DNA of 64,000 nt from Welwitschia mirabilis (Eukaryota; Gnetophyta; Gnetopsida; Welwitschiales): NCBI GenBank assembly GCA_051453625.1, contig JBOZIK010000001.1:78901373-78965372 (forward strand). Direction: 5' to 3'. Below, in pieces: positions 47,824-59,641 of this stretch. The position numbers and the translations under genes were made by a program. Below the pieces are notes generated by a model. The model saw only the letters and a program-made list of their open reading frames with translations. It was not told the origin of the DNA and searched no databases. The first letter of the stretch is position 1. Each line of letters begins with the position of its first letter.

Positions 47824-47841
47824 TCCTTAGTAATGGTGCTA
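47824..47841 (-). other. Decayed tRNA-Asp-type primer binding site of Gypsy-2
   Basis: The plus strand TCCTTAGTAATGGTGCTA equals the complement of TGGCGCCGTTGCCGGGGA with only C/T and G/A changes. A second similar motif, TCCCTAACAATGCCACTA, lies 36 bp away at 47788-47805. Confidence 0.75.
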
Positions 47842-49400
47842 ATATTGAATAAAGAAAACTCAATTTTTAAAATGAGGATATCACACTATAGGCATTTGAA
47901 TAAATATTTTTATACTTAACATAATAATTTAACTCAGGAAAGGAAATTCTAGCATAAGTAATTCACAATAAAGCATAAATAAGTCTTTTGTGTCGAAGTG
48001 CATATATAGTGGAGGAACACAAGTATTAAACCAATGGACTTAGCATAGATTATTTATAAAACTATTGCAAGTTATCTTATTAATATATCACTTTATATGT
48101 AAAATAACTATCTTTGAGTATCTTTTATATAATTACAATGTATAACATATGATAAACATTAAGAACTACATGCCTAAAACATTAAATTTCACAAGGTATA
48201 AAAAGAGAAATATAATGAATAAGAAATAAATAAGCTTCTATAAACATTCACTATTAATATAATAATACTTTCTAACTTGAATAAATGATTAAGAGAGTTA
48301 AAATGGTTAGAACTAAATAATTTATCATGAAAAGTTCACTTTTTAATGTAATGTAGAATTGATGTAATTAATTCATTCCAATTTCATATCGCATTTTATA
48401 CAATTGTAGGAAAAATTAAAATTAAAAAATGGCACTTTCAAAACATGATTTGACAAAGAAAATAAGTTTCATTATCTTTTAGAATATTCCTTAAAACAAG
48501 TCTCTAAACCAAATATTCAAGATCAAGTAAAATCAATTGAAACTAATAAGAAATAGATCACTAGAATTGTTTACGAAACTTATGATCAACCCTACCTTGG
48601 TAAAGAATATAAAGGAAAATAGAAGACTTGAAAGAAAAAAAGAATTTCATATGTAAAAATACTCAAACTGTACTACAAGAACTAATATTAACTTTCTAGA
48701 CATGCATCAATATTGATAAAAACATTTAATATGCAAAAATGGGAAAATCAAGATTTCATGGTTTAGAAAAATTATAAAACTATAACTTTGACTATGTAGA
48801 GACCAACTTTGGGTTTTTAACTTATTAAGAATGAAATTTTTTAAATTATAAAAGTGATACATTAATACAAGTGTAGAGAAATGAGAGTTATAGTAATAGA
48901 GATATGATCAAAACAAGCACTAAAATTCACTAGTTCTACTTCAAATTGAGAAAATAGGAAGAGAGAAAAAAAGGACTAATGTCATAATGAATAATTTTAA
49001 TTTTAGAATTTAGTAAATTAAATATGTACATCTTATCATCTCTAAGATTAGAAATGAAAAAATAGAATTCATCATTCATTTCTTAAAACGAAAGATGGGA
49101 TCATAAGAGAATTTACTTGAAGAAATGAGAAGAAAGAAGAAAAGAGAAGGAAATATGAATAGAACACATACTTTCTTTGGTATATAATCATCAATCATGA
49201 AAAATGAGATAATTCTATAATAGGTACTAAATATTATATAATTACATTAGCACTAAATATGTGATATGCTATAAGAAATCTAATTAAATTAAAGGAAATA
49301 CATGAGGGAATACACAAATCAAGTAAACATAAGCATAAAAAACATAAAGGAAAAGAAGACTTATTGGTTTTAAATGTAATCATAGCATTTTTAATTAGTG
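47842..49400 (-). repeat. Probable 5' LTR of Gypsy-2
   Basis: Non-coding sequence on the LTR side of the primer site, with no protein-like frame. I could not identify a partner LTR or the outer end, so the extent is a guess based on typical Athila LTR length. Confidence 0.4.
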
Positions 49401-49549
49401 TTCAATTTACATGCTTATAATATCTGATTCCTTCTCTTTCTCCTACATTCCCTATTCATGTAAACTTCACAATATTTGCAATGCCTTTTAGATGGATGGA
49501 AATGAAAGAGAAGAAGATGAAAATGGGTTGTAAGATGATGTATTTATTA

Positions 49550-50750
49550 GGTATAAATCCCTAAAAGTAGAGATGAGGGGTTGAATAGGACTTATAAAAA
49601 ATTTTAAACAACTATTACTATCCAATAAAGAAATTATGACATAAAAAGATATAACAAAATAAACTTAAAAAGCAGAATCAAAATAATGCATAAGAAAGGA
49701 TTTACAGTGGTTCAAGATAGAACCTACTCCACTTTTGGGAGACAACTAATAACCAAGAGTATTTTAGATCATTTTTAGTTCATTATTCATAAGATTTTCA
49801 AGGCTAAACTTTAGCATTAATAAAAACAGAATTTTGCAGTCTAAGTCTTAACCTTAATAAAATGGACTTTTCTAGGCTAAGTCTCAACCTTAATAAAATG
49901 GCTTTTCCAAGCTAAATCTCAACCTTTATAAAATGCTCAAGGGTGAGTGAGAAAATGAATCCTTAATGCTCTATGTCACTCAAATGTAAGTACCAATAAT
50001 AAAGACTCATTGCTCAGATTTAGTATAAAGGTAAGTACTGAGAGAAAGAAGAATGATGTTATAAAGATAAGCTCTTCAGGTCAAGAGTGTGACATCCTTT
50101 TCAAAATCAGTTCAATCTTTTCCTGAGTTTTTGAGTGTAATATCTTTAAATATATTTCCTCAAGACATATCCATTAGATATTTGGAAAGGAATATGAAAT
50201 TTACGATAGATAGACTTGGTGAGATAATGGTTAGAAAATTACTTGAAAAATTCTACTTTCGCTCTAATTAGTTGACTCCTCCAAACATCGAATTAACCTG
50301 AGTAATTCATATTACTTGATTTTGATGCCTCCTTCTTCATCTGGTCCCTTGAGTAAATCACATTACTTGATCCAGTTACCCCCATCTAAAATTTGATCGA
50401 TGGATTTTATTCAATTCTGATCAACCCCACATGAGTCTGATTGACCCCATATGAAATAAAACATATGAAGAAGCTTAAAAAGTGAATTTCAAGATCCAAT
50501 TGGCCCCATAAAGATTCGATCGACCCCATATGAAATAGCATAAAATGTGTATTTCTATGTTCTATTGGCCCCTAGTGTAAGTCCTTAGATAGAAGATCAA
50601 GTTACTTTAATTAAAACATGTCCAAATCTTGACTATCTTTTGGTTATGGATCCTTCAGCTTCTTGCATCTATAAAATCACATTTCACTCTATAAAGGTTA
50701 TATTAGTTTGACATCAATTAGAAAAAAAGTCCTAATAGCATGATGCTATG
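49550..50750 (-). repeat. Isolated Sirevirus-type LTR remnant (minus strand)
   Basis: The left edge GATGAGGGGTTGAATAGG resembles the GAGGGAAGGGATGAATGAG edge of the Copia-4 LTR and general Sirevirus LTR 3' ends in reverse. TTTACAGTGGTTC at about 49700 is another familiar LTR block. No coding sequence or primer site adjoins it, so it may be a solo LTR. It contains a tandem array at about 49800-49935 and repeated GACCCCATATGAAAT words at about 50440 and 50522. Confidence 0.45.
49800..49935. repeat. Three-unit ~36-bp tandem repeat
   Basis: Three imperfect units of the form TTAATAAAATGG...CTAAGTCTCAACC (starting near 49818, 49853 and 49889). Internal differences include several C/T changes. Confidence 0.85.
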
Positions 50751-53540
50751 AATGGATATGTATGATAGAAATAGATGTGAATGAAGAATAGAGAAGGCTT
50801 TCAAGGCTAATATGAGAAGATGAATTTGGAAATAAGGAAATAAGAGATAGAATATATTTGAAAACTTCTTCCAATGCTTGAAAATCAACTTATGAAAATG
50901 TACTTGAATTTAAAATGGTATTATTTTGATATGATGATGTATAGTTTAGCATTATAATAAGCCTTTATAAATGGATTTTGATTAGTTTGAAGTCAAAAAT
51001 TTTTCATAACTTGCAATTTTATCATATGATTTATGTCTTAAAATTGTAAATAATTACATGGCACTACTATAATAATTTGCACTAAGAAATGACATACAGC
51101 AGCATAGGTAGTTACACTAATAACCATCAAAAATTCAAATCACAGAGTAACTTAAGTTTAACCCTTTTAACTAAATGTCTTAATTGTACTATGTAGGAAA
51201 AATTAAAGAAGTTATGATGTGTATTATATGTGGTATTACTTAATTGCATGGAATTTGAATGAAATTTGTTAAATAAAATATTTTCGATTTTGAGGTTAAG
51301 TACAAGTATCAAAGTGATGGATAATTGCTTAAGAAATGTATTTTGCTTTTACTAATTCAGGTACAGTATTTAGATTATGATATTACACATGTATCATGAA
51401 GCTAATGCTTGTAAAACAAAGATAATGCCTGTCCCATAAGAGTAGTCCTTATGAAAAGGCTACTAAGAATTTTCCTATAAGCTTTTAGTAGTGTAACCAA
51501 GTATTTTAGTGAAATACAAGAAAAAGGTAGATTAAAAAATAATGTCAAAGATAGAGTTATCCAAAATAAAAGTACAATACTTTGCACTATCTTATATAAT
51601 TGTAGATTAGGTGATCTTTTTAATAAGAAGGCTTAGGTATCATGGCCTTGATTATGGGGTCCATTAGAATGGAGTTAGTAATGGCAGAGATCTTCATAAT
51701 AAGGAATTATTATTAAAATGTAGATAACAATGTTTCTTATTACTAGTATTAACAATAATCCACACAGATTAGAAAAATCCATTAATTTAGAAATCAAGAA
51801 ATATTATTTCTTTATTTTCCTGAAAACTATATACAATAAGTTATTGTTCATTCTCCCATTTGAGGTTATGTGTTTAACAAACTTATTTTGAAGCTCACAT
51901 TTGTTAAGGAAAAGAAACTATTTTCCATCATCTTTAGTATGATCATTTATGGCACTGTTCTTAGGCTTATGATAACTTAATGCTCCTATAAAAATGTGTA
52001 TTATATTAATCACATTTATGTTTTGTGCATTAGGTTCCATAGCAATTTCACATGTAAATCATCCAAACAAAAATATTATCTTTTATTACATGAGATGAAT
52101 CTATTCATCTACAACATTAAACAAATTATGTGATTCAAACTATGTTTTTATAGATTAAAACATTGCAAATAATACCTTCATGAGGGGCATACCTTATTAT
52201 TTATAAATATTTTTTTTACCTTAACAACTCAATTTATCTTATTGATGTATACTCAAGACCCATTTAATATAATCTCCTTCTACATTATTATGTTATCAAA
52301 GAGAGAATAATTATGAAATTTACATTCTCAAACTAATATTCTATAAACAACATTAACTTGTAATTTTTGACAAGTTTATTCAAGTGATTTATCATGAAGA
52401 TGTTTACATTAATATGTCTGATCATTCCATAGATCTATTCTTTATTATTATTATTTCTAATAGAACTATTTTTTTCCTAATACAATGATGTCATGTCCAA
52501 CTTTTAATGATGATAATCAGATACAAGTCCATTTGTTTTATGGATACTAAGATACTATTAAAGAATTTTATAATGCAAATTTATGACTTGCAAAGAATTC
52601 GACCTCTACATTCAGGTCATATTACAACTTATATTCCTAAAATAATGCACTAATGTTTATTTAAAGTTATTATTCTACAATTTTGTGGAGGCATTTATAG
52701 AGCAACGTTTTATATAAAAAAAGTTATAACGAAAAGCTTACCTTTATAACTTTGATGACATAATGCTAATTACAGTTTATAGGATTGGTTATTTTCCATT
52801 TATACTTAGAAATAGTCTTTACCTCCTTTAATTATGCCAGCCATTGATATTACTGAGAGGATAGTTAGGGAAACCTACTTCTTAAAGGTTTTGGATTAGG
52901 TTCTTATTCCTTTCTATGTCATAATGAATTATAACATAGGATTATTTCCAAAGAATCCATTAAAACATTAGTTATAATTTTAATACATATGTAATTTGAT
53001 TCAAATTTATAAATTTCAAATTATATTATTTATATTTCTAATTCACTTTGTCTTACAATGTTATGTCGTCCAACTTGGTAAATGAAGGGGTGTAAGATTC
53101 ATCATTCAATGATTGGCTTGTGCTCTTGGTTTTAGTAGCTCCAGCACAAAAATGATGCTTATACTTATTTAATCTTTACTCTATGCTAACTAAGAAGCTA
53201 TCTAAAGATAAGAGAATACTATGGTTGTAGATGTCTTATGCAAATACAATAATTTAAAAAAATAAATAGATAGTAAAGTTATTCAATTAATAGTGAATAA
53301 AAAGACAACTAGTTTTAGCAGTCTAGCATGTAGCATTTTCCAACTTTAGCAATCCTCTTTATTAGGTTAAATGAGACAGTTACAAATCTCACAAGCTATA
53401 GTAAGTGATTACCCAATGTTATAAGAGTTAATGTGCGTTTAATCTTTATGCTATCAAAATTTATAAATGAAGGTCACTGTTGCCAGCCCAAGAGGAATAG
53501 ATGATTTATGTAAATGCAACTTAGATAGCTTGCTATTTTA
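50751..53540. other. Unassigned AT-rich interval
   Basis: No recognisable domain, LTR, or RNA gene was seen on either strand. Two minus-strand open stretches of about 61 codons (51127-51312 and 51402-51587) have no recognisable motif and look fortuitous. It could be old repeat sequence beyond recognition. Confidence 0.4.
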
Positions 53541-53542
53541 AA

Positions 53543-53815
53543 CTATAGTTTGAATGTTCCTTTCCATACAAAAGGATCAACTGTAATAATTTTAACATCT
53601 TTTAAAGCAAGGTGTCTTACAAGGTATTTGAATGTCCATATATGACGAGTATTAACACGGAATCCTTGCATATTAATGGTAAAAATTCCTCTAGTAAAAT
53701 TAGAATACATGCATATAACTCTCAAAATAGAATCACCTAATGCATTCTTTAGGCTTATTCCTTGACTCATTGTTTTAACAACTTGACCACTACAACCAGC
53801 TAATGTGACAAACAA
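53543..53815 (-). CDS. Unidentified 90-codon open stretch
   Basis: The minus-strand frame starts MFVTLAGCSGQVVKTMSQG and ends FVWKGTFKL, with no stop and a balanced composition unlike the poly-Asn/Lys/Ile shadows elsewhere. One plus-strand frame over the same bases is also open except for two stops. I do not recognise the product, see no signal or catalytic motif, and cannot exclude chance or an organelle or host-gene fragment. Confidence 0.2.
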   Translation of the reverse strand: MFVTLAGCSGQVVKTMSQGISLKNALGDSILRVICMYSNFTRGIFTINMQGFRVNTRHIWTFKYLVRHLALKDVKIITVDPFVWKGTFKL

Positions 53816-53949
53816 TAATTATATAATGAATGTTGTGAACATCAGATAATAATATCAAAGGAAAAAAACTAAAATTTTATTTCCATGATAAAAATCTCAT
53901 CATGATATCATCATCTCCAGTTGCACCATAAGCACCAACCTCCTAATCA

Positions 53950-54432
53950 NNNNNNNNNNNNNNNNNNNNNNNNNNNNNNNNNNNNNNNNNNNNNNNNNNN
54001 NNNNNNNNNNNNNNNNNNNNNNNNNNNNNNNNNNNNNNNNNNNNNNNNNNNNNNNNNNNNNNNNNNNNNNNNNNNNNNNNNNNNNNNNNNNNNNNNNNNN
54101 NNNNNNNNNNNNNNNNNNNNNNNNNNNNNNNNNNNNNNNNNNNNNNNNNNNNNNNNNNNNNNNNNNNNNNNNNNNNNNNNNNNNNNNNNNNNNNNNNNNN
54201 NNNNNNNNNNNNNNNNNNNNNNNNNNNNNNNNNNNNNNNNNNNNNNNNNNNNNNNNNNNNNNNNNNNNNNNNNNNNNNNNNNNNNNNNNNNNNNNNNNNN
54301 NNNNNNNNNNNNNNNNNNNNNNNNNNNNNNNNNNNNNNNNNNNNNNNNNNNNNNNNNNNNNNNNNNNNNNNNNNNNNNNNNNNNNNNNNNNNNNNNNNNN
54401 NNNNNNNNNNNNNNNNNNNNNNNNNNNNNNNN
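53950..54432. other. Assembly gap (483 N) with duplicated flanks
   Basis: The 54 bp before the gap (53896-53949) and the 54 bp after it (54433-54486) are identical except for one base, each flush with the gap. It is probably an unmerged contig overlap, or a real direct duplication. Confidence 0.98.
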
Positions 54433-54486
54433 CTCATCATGATATCATCATCTCCAGTTTCACCATAAGCACCAACCTCCTAATCA

Positions 54487-55519
54487 TCATATGCTACTGC
54501 TCTTGTAATATGCTCATCACCTATTTTGATAAGGAAATCAATTGTTCTTTTTTAAATGTCTTTTCATATTCCTTTTAAGGGAATATAAGAATGAATGCAT
54601 GGCTTTATTCATAACTTGTTTAACTAAAACTGCAAAATGGAAAGTCATTTATTTAGTTTAATGCTTTCAACCATGTTAAACCAATGTTTCATTTACAAAA
54701 TTTGTATTTTTTGAAGTTTATATAAATATGGAAGGATTGGTATTTCATGTTTTTTTTTATATTAAAATTGGGAAGCATCACCCTATGACAACTAGACATT
54801 CCAAAATTCCTTTAAATTATACACAATTAAGAGCTCAAAGAAGGAAACCAACTACCATATTTCTCATCAATAATTCATACATTTTATATAACTTAATTTT
54901 CAAAATTAATATTTTTCTTGAAAACAACATGAACTAAAACATAATAGGTACTAAATTTAATAAGTATTTTTAAAAAATCAATTAATACTTCAAGGTTGTT
55001 ACATTTGTGATTCACTAAACTTTTGGTGGTTTTCATTTACTATTGTTAAGAGCATCAGAATCCATGAGGGAGGGTAAAAAAGCTTAAAAGAAGTTTTAAG
55101 ATAGTTTTTAAAGCCTTATCAAATTAAACCAAAATAATAAAAATTAGACATAGATAACATAGAATTGGTAAGAATAAATCTAGAACATAAGAACAAGAGG
55201 ATTCTTTAGTATAATCCAAACAAATTTTTGGAATCTCCAACATATTTCTTCATGCAAAAACAAAGTAGATGTGTTAAAATCACATTACATAAACTATTAG
55301 AATAACTTTCACAAATTGTTAGAAGATGAGTCCTCTCTTGGTACTAGAGTAGAACTAGAAAAGACCCATATAACTAGATAGGAACTAGAGTAAACTATAA
55401 TGAAAAGCATTTCTTAAATATTCTTATTATTTCATTCATTGTTGCTAATTATTGTGAAAGGGTTTAAGTAATATCCAAACCAATAATTAACTTGATCTAT
55501 TTAAAAAGAAACCTCAATT
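54487..55519. other. Unassigned interval
   Basis: AT-rich sequence without a recognisable domain. A 69-codon plus-strand open stretch at 54728-54937 has no recognisable motif. Confidence 0.4.
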
Positions 55520-55990
55520 AACTAATTAAAAAATTACTTGCAAAAAGAGAAAATCATGAGACCTAAATAATGTATTATCATTACTCCTTTTACTTTACTT
55601 GGCACACTTCCTTTCTCATGTAGAAGCAATATTAAATAACTCAAACAATGCATATATGTTTTTTCCATGTTTCTATCTATTTTTTTTCATTTGGATGGAC
55701 TGATTCAAGTACATGTTTGGTTCTTTGATGTTACTTGGTCCTCTAATGGTGTATATGAAAATGCTAATACTAGATTTTTAACTTCTTCCTTCACTTTCAG
55801 GATAGTTGAAAGCTTACTAAGTAGACTATGTTAAAACTTGTTAATCATATCATTAACATGGTTTTACACTTCCTCCACTTTCTTTACATCACATATTTCT
55901 AGTGTAAAGCATATATCATCATTGTTATCATGTCCAACTCCCATGCAAGATGCATTTAAATCACATATATTGAGCTATGAGTTTAATGTG
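55520..55990 (-). pseudogene. Degraded coding stretch of unknown identity
   Basis: On the minus strand one frame reads NDDICFTLEICDVKKVEEV and then HVNDMINKF and KLSTILKVKEEVKNLVLAF. It is broken mostly by TAA/TAG where Gln would fit, the same decay signature as the retroelement genes here. It adjoins the D-E insertion point. I cannot name the protein; it is acidic/Lys-rich and possibly helical. Confidence 0.35.
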
Positions 55991-56008
55991 TCTAGCTAAC
56001 AACCATTA

Positions 56009-57207
56009 TGTACTATCAAATTGTATGTATTTAATGGAGTGTTATGAGCTATTTTGTAGGACATTTATATAGGTTTAGATGTAATTTTGAAGATTATAAA
56101 GATTTGACAAATGATACTAGAATACATAATTCTTAACATATTTAGAGGCATTTCAGGCACATTCTGATGCTCGTTACTTTGAAGGAGGATTAATGATGCT
56201 AGAGTTAATTTCTCTAAAGTTAGAAAGATAAGGAGGACTATCGTCCCCACTATCATCCCCAAAATAGAGAGAATGATAGCCCTACACATGCCAAATAGGA
56301 TGCCGACGTGGACTAGAAGTAGAACCATTTAAGGCCTTTTTTGTAAGGTGTCATCCCTCATGTTGTCCTCATGACATGAAGGACGACAAATCATGTGTTG
56401 ATTGTCCCACATAGTTAGGACAATACCTAAAATGGCTGGCTAGGTTTCATCCATTTTATCCCTTTCTTTCTTGTATTTTAGTGCATTTTCTAGCATGTTT
56501 TATATGATGATTTCACTTTCTATGTTGTATAAATAAACTTTTCCTTCAACTCTTATATTATCTTCATTTTCAGCAGAAATTCTCGTAATAGGAGATCGAA
56601 GGTGGAAGATCCATCTTGTGAGTCACAGAAATACATTTCCAGTTTGTGCATCCTCCATTAAGGTATAGCTATTTTGTAACCCAAATGCTGGTTTAATCTT
56701 ACTATAAGCTTTGTTTCTTTTATGCATTTATAGATATCCCTTATGTTTTATGTTATTCTTAATTTAGTGATAGTTTTATTAATAATATAGGTCTTAAGAA
56801 AAACTTTCATTAAGGTTAATGATAGCAGTTTAGAAGTGTTTTACATTTCACTTTATTTGAATCACTTGATAGTCTAAGTTGGTCTCGGTTAGTGACAGTC
56901 TTCCTAGCTAATTTAGATTATATAGGTTATTCTTCCTGATAAATTGATTTGGTAATCTTATAGGTATTCATCTAGGAGAGATTGCATTTATATTGTCTTG
57001 TATATTTATTTTCTTATATTATTCCTAAATTTTAGATATGTTTTCCTTAAAAATAAATTCTCCTTCTTCTCCTGCATGTCTTCAATGGGTTTACGACATT
57101 TGGATCATTTCCATTCATACTAGTGTATCATATTTTGTAATTTATAGATCTGTAATTAACAAGATTTAATAAGATGTAAAAAATTGCAAAAAATATGCAT
57201 TGTAACA
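56009..57207 (+). repeat. LTR D (5' LTR)
   Basis: It begins TGTACTATCAAATTG and ends GTAACA at 57207. It contains hairpin units at 56253-56276 and 56362-56387, and a TATA-like GTATAAATAAAC at 56527-56538. No polypurine tract precedes it. Confidence 0.87.
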
Positions 57208-57210
57208 TCT

Positions 57211-57227
57211 TAGTGCTGTTACCAACG
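57211..57227 (+). other. Decayed tRNA-Asp-type primer binding site after LTR D
   Basis: TAGTGCTGTTACCAACG aligns with TGGCGCCGTTGCCGGGG almost entirely through transitions, after the spacer TCT. Confidence 0.78.
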
Positions 57228-58030
57228 AAAGTTATTGAGGAGTACAAGTATTGTCGTCACTCAAGTGAGTATATTGGATTTTAGTTTAAATATTTATCTG
57301 TAGCAATGTTGTATTTCTATTTAAAAATTATAGGTTTTTTGTTTATAGCTTTCTGTTTTTCTTCTTAGTCTATAATAATAGTCTATCATCCTTTCTATCA
57401 TCCCCATGAAATTAAGAATGACAACACAATTTTTCCTAGTTTATTTTCTATATATGAATTTTTCTATATATGAATTTATCTTTCTGTTTTTATAGTGAGA
57501 TACTGTCATCTCCTCTATTATCCCCATAAGGTGGACGATAGCCATTATTTCTATTTTATTCTTTTTTCTTTCTATTTATAGTAATTTTTACTTCAGTAAT
57601 AATTGATTTTGGTAGTTCTCTATGTCATTCCCATGACCTGATAAATCACTATTAGCTGTTTTTTATTTTATTTTCTCTTATTTTATATTTGCAGGATGCT
57701 ATGACATAGTCAATTCAGTAATAAAATATTACAGAGAAAGGTTGGTGATAAAAGGAAACATCAAGGAAGGATTGGTGAACTTCAAATTATAGTTAGGAAC
57801 ATAATCCCTAGGTGCATATAATATCCCTTCTAAGGTTTTCCCCCCTCTGAATCCAATTTCGTGAAAGAAAATTTTTTATAAGATAATTTAGAAGATGATA
57901 GTCATAGTGTTAAGTATCTAGATAGTTTTGATAAAAATATAAAACATCAAAAAAAGTAGAACTTGATTTTCACTCTGTACTTCTCTTCATCTTAAATTAG
58001 ATTTTCTATTCCATTCTTCTTAATTTTAAT
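57228..58030 (+). other. Leader of the D-E unit
   Basis: Collinear with 20002-20850. It contains a hairpin unit at 57398-57421 and decayed ones near 57515 and 57625. Confidence 0.6.
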
Positions 58031-58037
58031 TGATTGA

Positions 58038-59019
58038 ATGACTAGTGATAAAATGACCCTTGGGGAAATTCTTTCTGAAAGGAGGAGAAACTTGAAAAAT
58101 TTTAAGGATAATAGTAAGAAAACACTTCGATGAATTTTTGTAGAAATAGGAAGAACAACACAAAATAATGTTGAGAATAGGAATTGGATCCCTTCCTCTT
58201 TTTAACTTTCTTATTATCCCCCCTCTTCTTTTCAAACTTCATATAGAAATAACAAGGTAAATTTTCCACATTTTAGGAATTCTACCTCATTTAAGCAAAA
58301 TTCCTATAATTATCTTTGTCAATCCCAATCATATCCCATGCATTACTATAAATAAGAAACATCTCCCATGAGCTACTATGAGGAAGAAGATGATTTAATA
58401 AAAGAAATGATTGATGAATCAAAAGCCAATATAATACCTAGAAAATCCTAGAAAATCTAATTAAGACCTTCAACAAATACTATTACAAATTTAGGGTTCT
58501 TTTACAATATAACATTCTCAAACTTATCCTACTACATCCTACCTTGAGGAAAATGAGGAGAGCTTAGAAAAACATGGTAATGATTTTGTATTTCAAATAG
58601 AAGATAAAATTTCAAATCAAGCTTCAACATCCTACTCATTAGGATATGATAAAAGAGGATCTAATAATAACTTCATTCAATCTTTTGATAATAATGATGA
58701 GGATAACATTTATTTATATGATGATATTGAGGTATCATTTTATATCCCTAACATCCATTTACTACTCAACAATTTAGATGAAGAATATATTCATGAAAAA
58801 TCTTAAAACTATTTAATCAATGATGAAGATGATGCTTACATTTCTCTTGGTGACCTTTTTGATCAATCCAACAACTTAGAAAATGAGAGCCATACTCTAT
58901 AATATAAGTAAGATATAGTCACAAACAACATTGAGAAAAGTAAAGAAACAATGCAACGAAATAGTGATAAAGACAATAATAAAGAACATGACCAAAATGA
59001 AGGACTCATACAGACTCAT
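58038..59019 (+). pseudogene. gag-like leader ORF of the D-E unit
   Basis: It starts ATGACTAGTG with a basic TLGEILSERRRNLKNF segment, matching 20854 of B-C. Here the basic module is not cleanly doubled. A Tyr/Pro-rich part follows (YYPPSSFQTSYRNNK-like, about 58210) and an acidic part (YYEEEDDLIKEMIDESKA, about 58375) before more Asp-rich sequence runs into the N-gap. Stops are at Gln codons. A gag role is inferred from position only. Confidence 0.5.
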
Positions 59020-59641
59020 NNNNNNNNNNNNNNNNNNNNNNNNNNNNNNNNNNNNNNNNNNNNNNNNNNNNNNNNNNNNNNNNNNNNNNNNNNNNNNNNN
59101 NNNNNNNNNNNNNNNNNNNNNNNNNNNNNNNNNNNNNNNNNNNNNNNNNNNNNNNNNNNNNNNNNNNNNNNNNNNNNNNNNNNNNNNNNNNNNNNNNNNN
59201 NNNNNNNNNNNNNNNNNNNNNNNNNNNNNNNNNNNNNNNNNNNNNNNNNNNNNNNNNNNNNNNNNNNNNNNNNNNNNNNNNNNNNNNNNNNNNNNNNNNN
59301 NNNNNNNNNNNNNNNNNNNNNNNNNNNNNNNNNNNNNNNNNNNNNNNNNNNNNNNNNNNNNNNNNNNNNNNNNNNNNNNNNNNNNNNNNNNNNNNNNNNN
59401 NNNNNNNNNNNNNNNNNNNNNNNNNNNNNNNNNNNNNNNNNNNNNNNNNNNNNNNNNNNNNNNNNNNNNNNNNNNNNNNNNNNNNNNNNNNNNNNNNNNN
59501 NNNNNNNNNNNNNNNNNNNNNNNNNNNNNNNNNNNNNNNNNNNNNNNNNNNNNNNNNNNNNNNNNNNNNNNNNNNNNNNNNNNNNNNNNNNNNNNNNNNN
59601 NNNNNNNNNNNNNNNNNNNNNNNNNNNNNNNNNNNNNNNNN
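59020..59641. other. Assembly gap (622 N)
   Basis: Unknown bases within the coding part of the D-E unit. The flanks do not match each other. By comparison with B-C the missing part is about 22200-22380. Confidence 0.99.

Larger units (their letters stand above)
42260..47841 (-). mobile_element. Gypsy-2: minus-strand Athila-like Ty3/gypsy element
   Basis: Read on the minus strand from a tRNA-Asp-type primer site (47824-47841): gag (about 46800-47500), RT (about 44330-45100), RNase H, and integrase (about 42500-43560). The 3' LTR was not recognised. All coding parts are decayed, again with transitions dominating. Confidence 0.85.
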
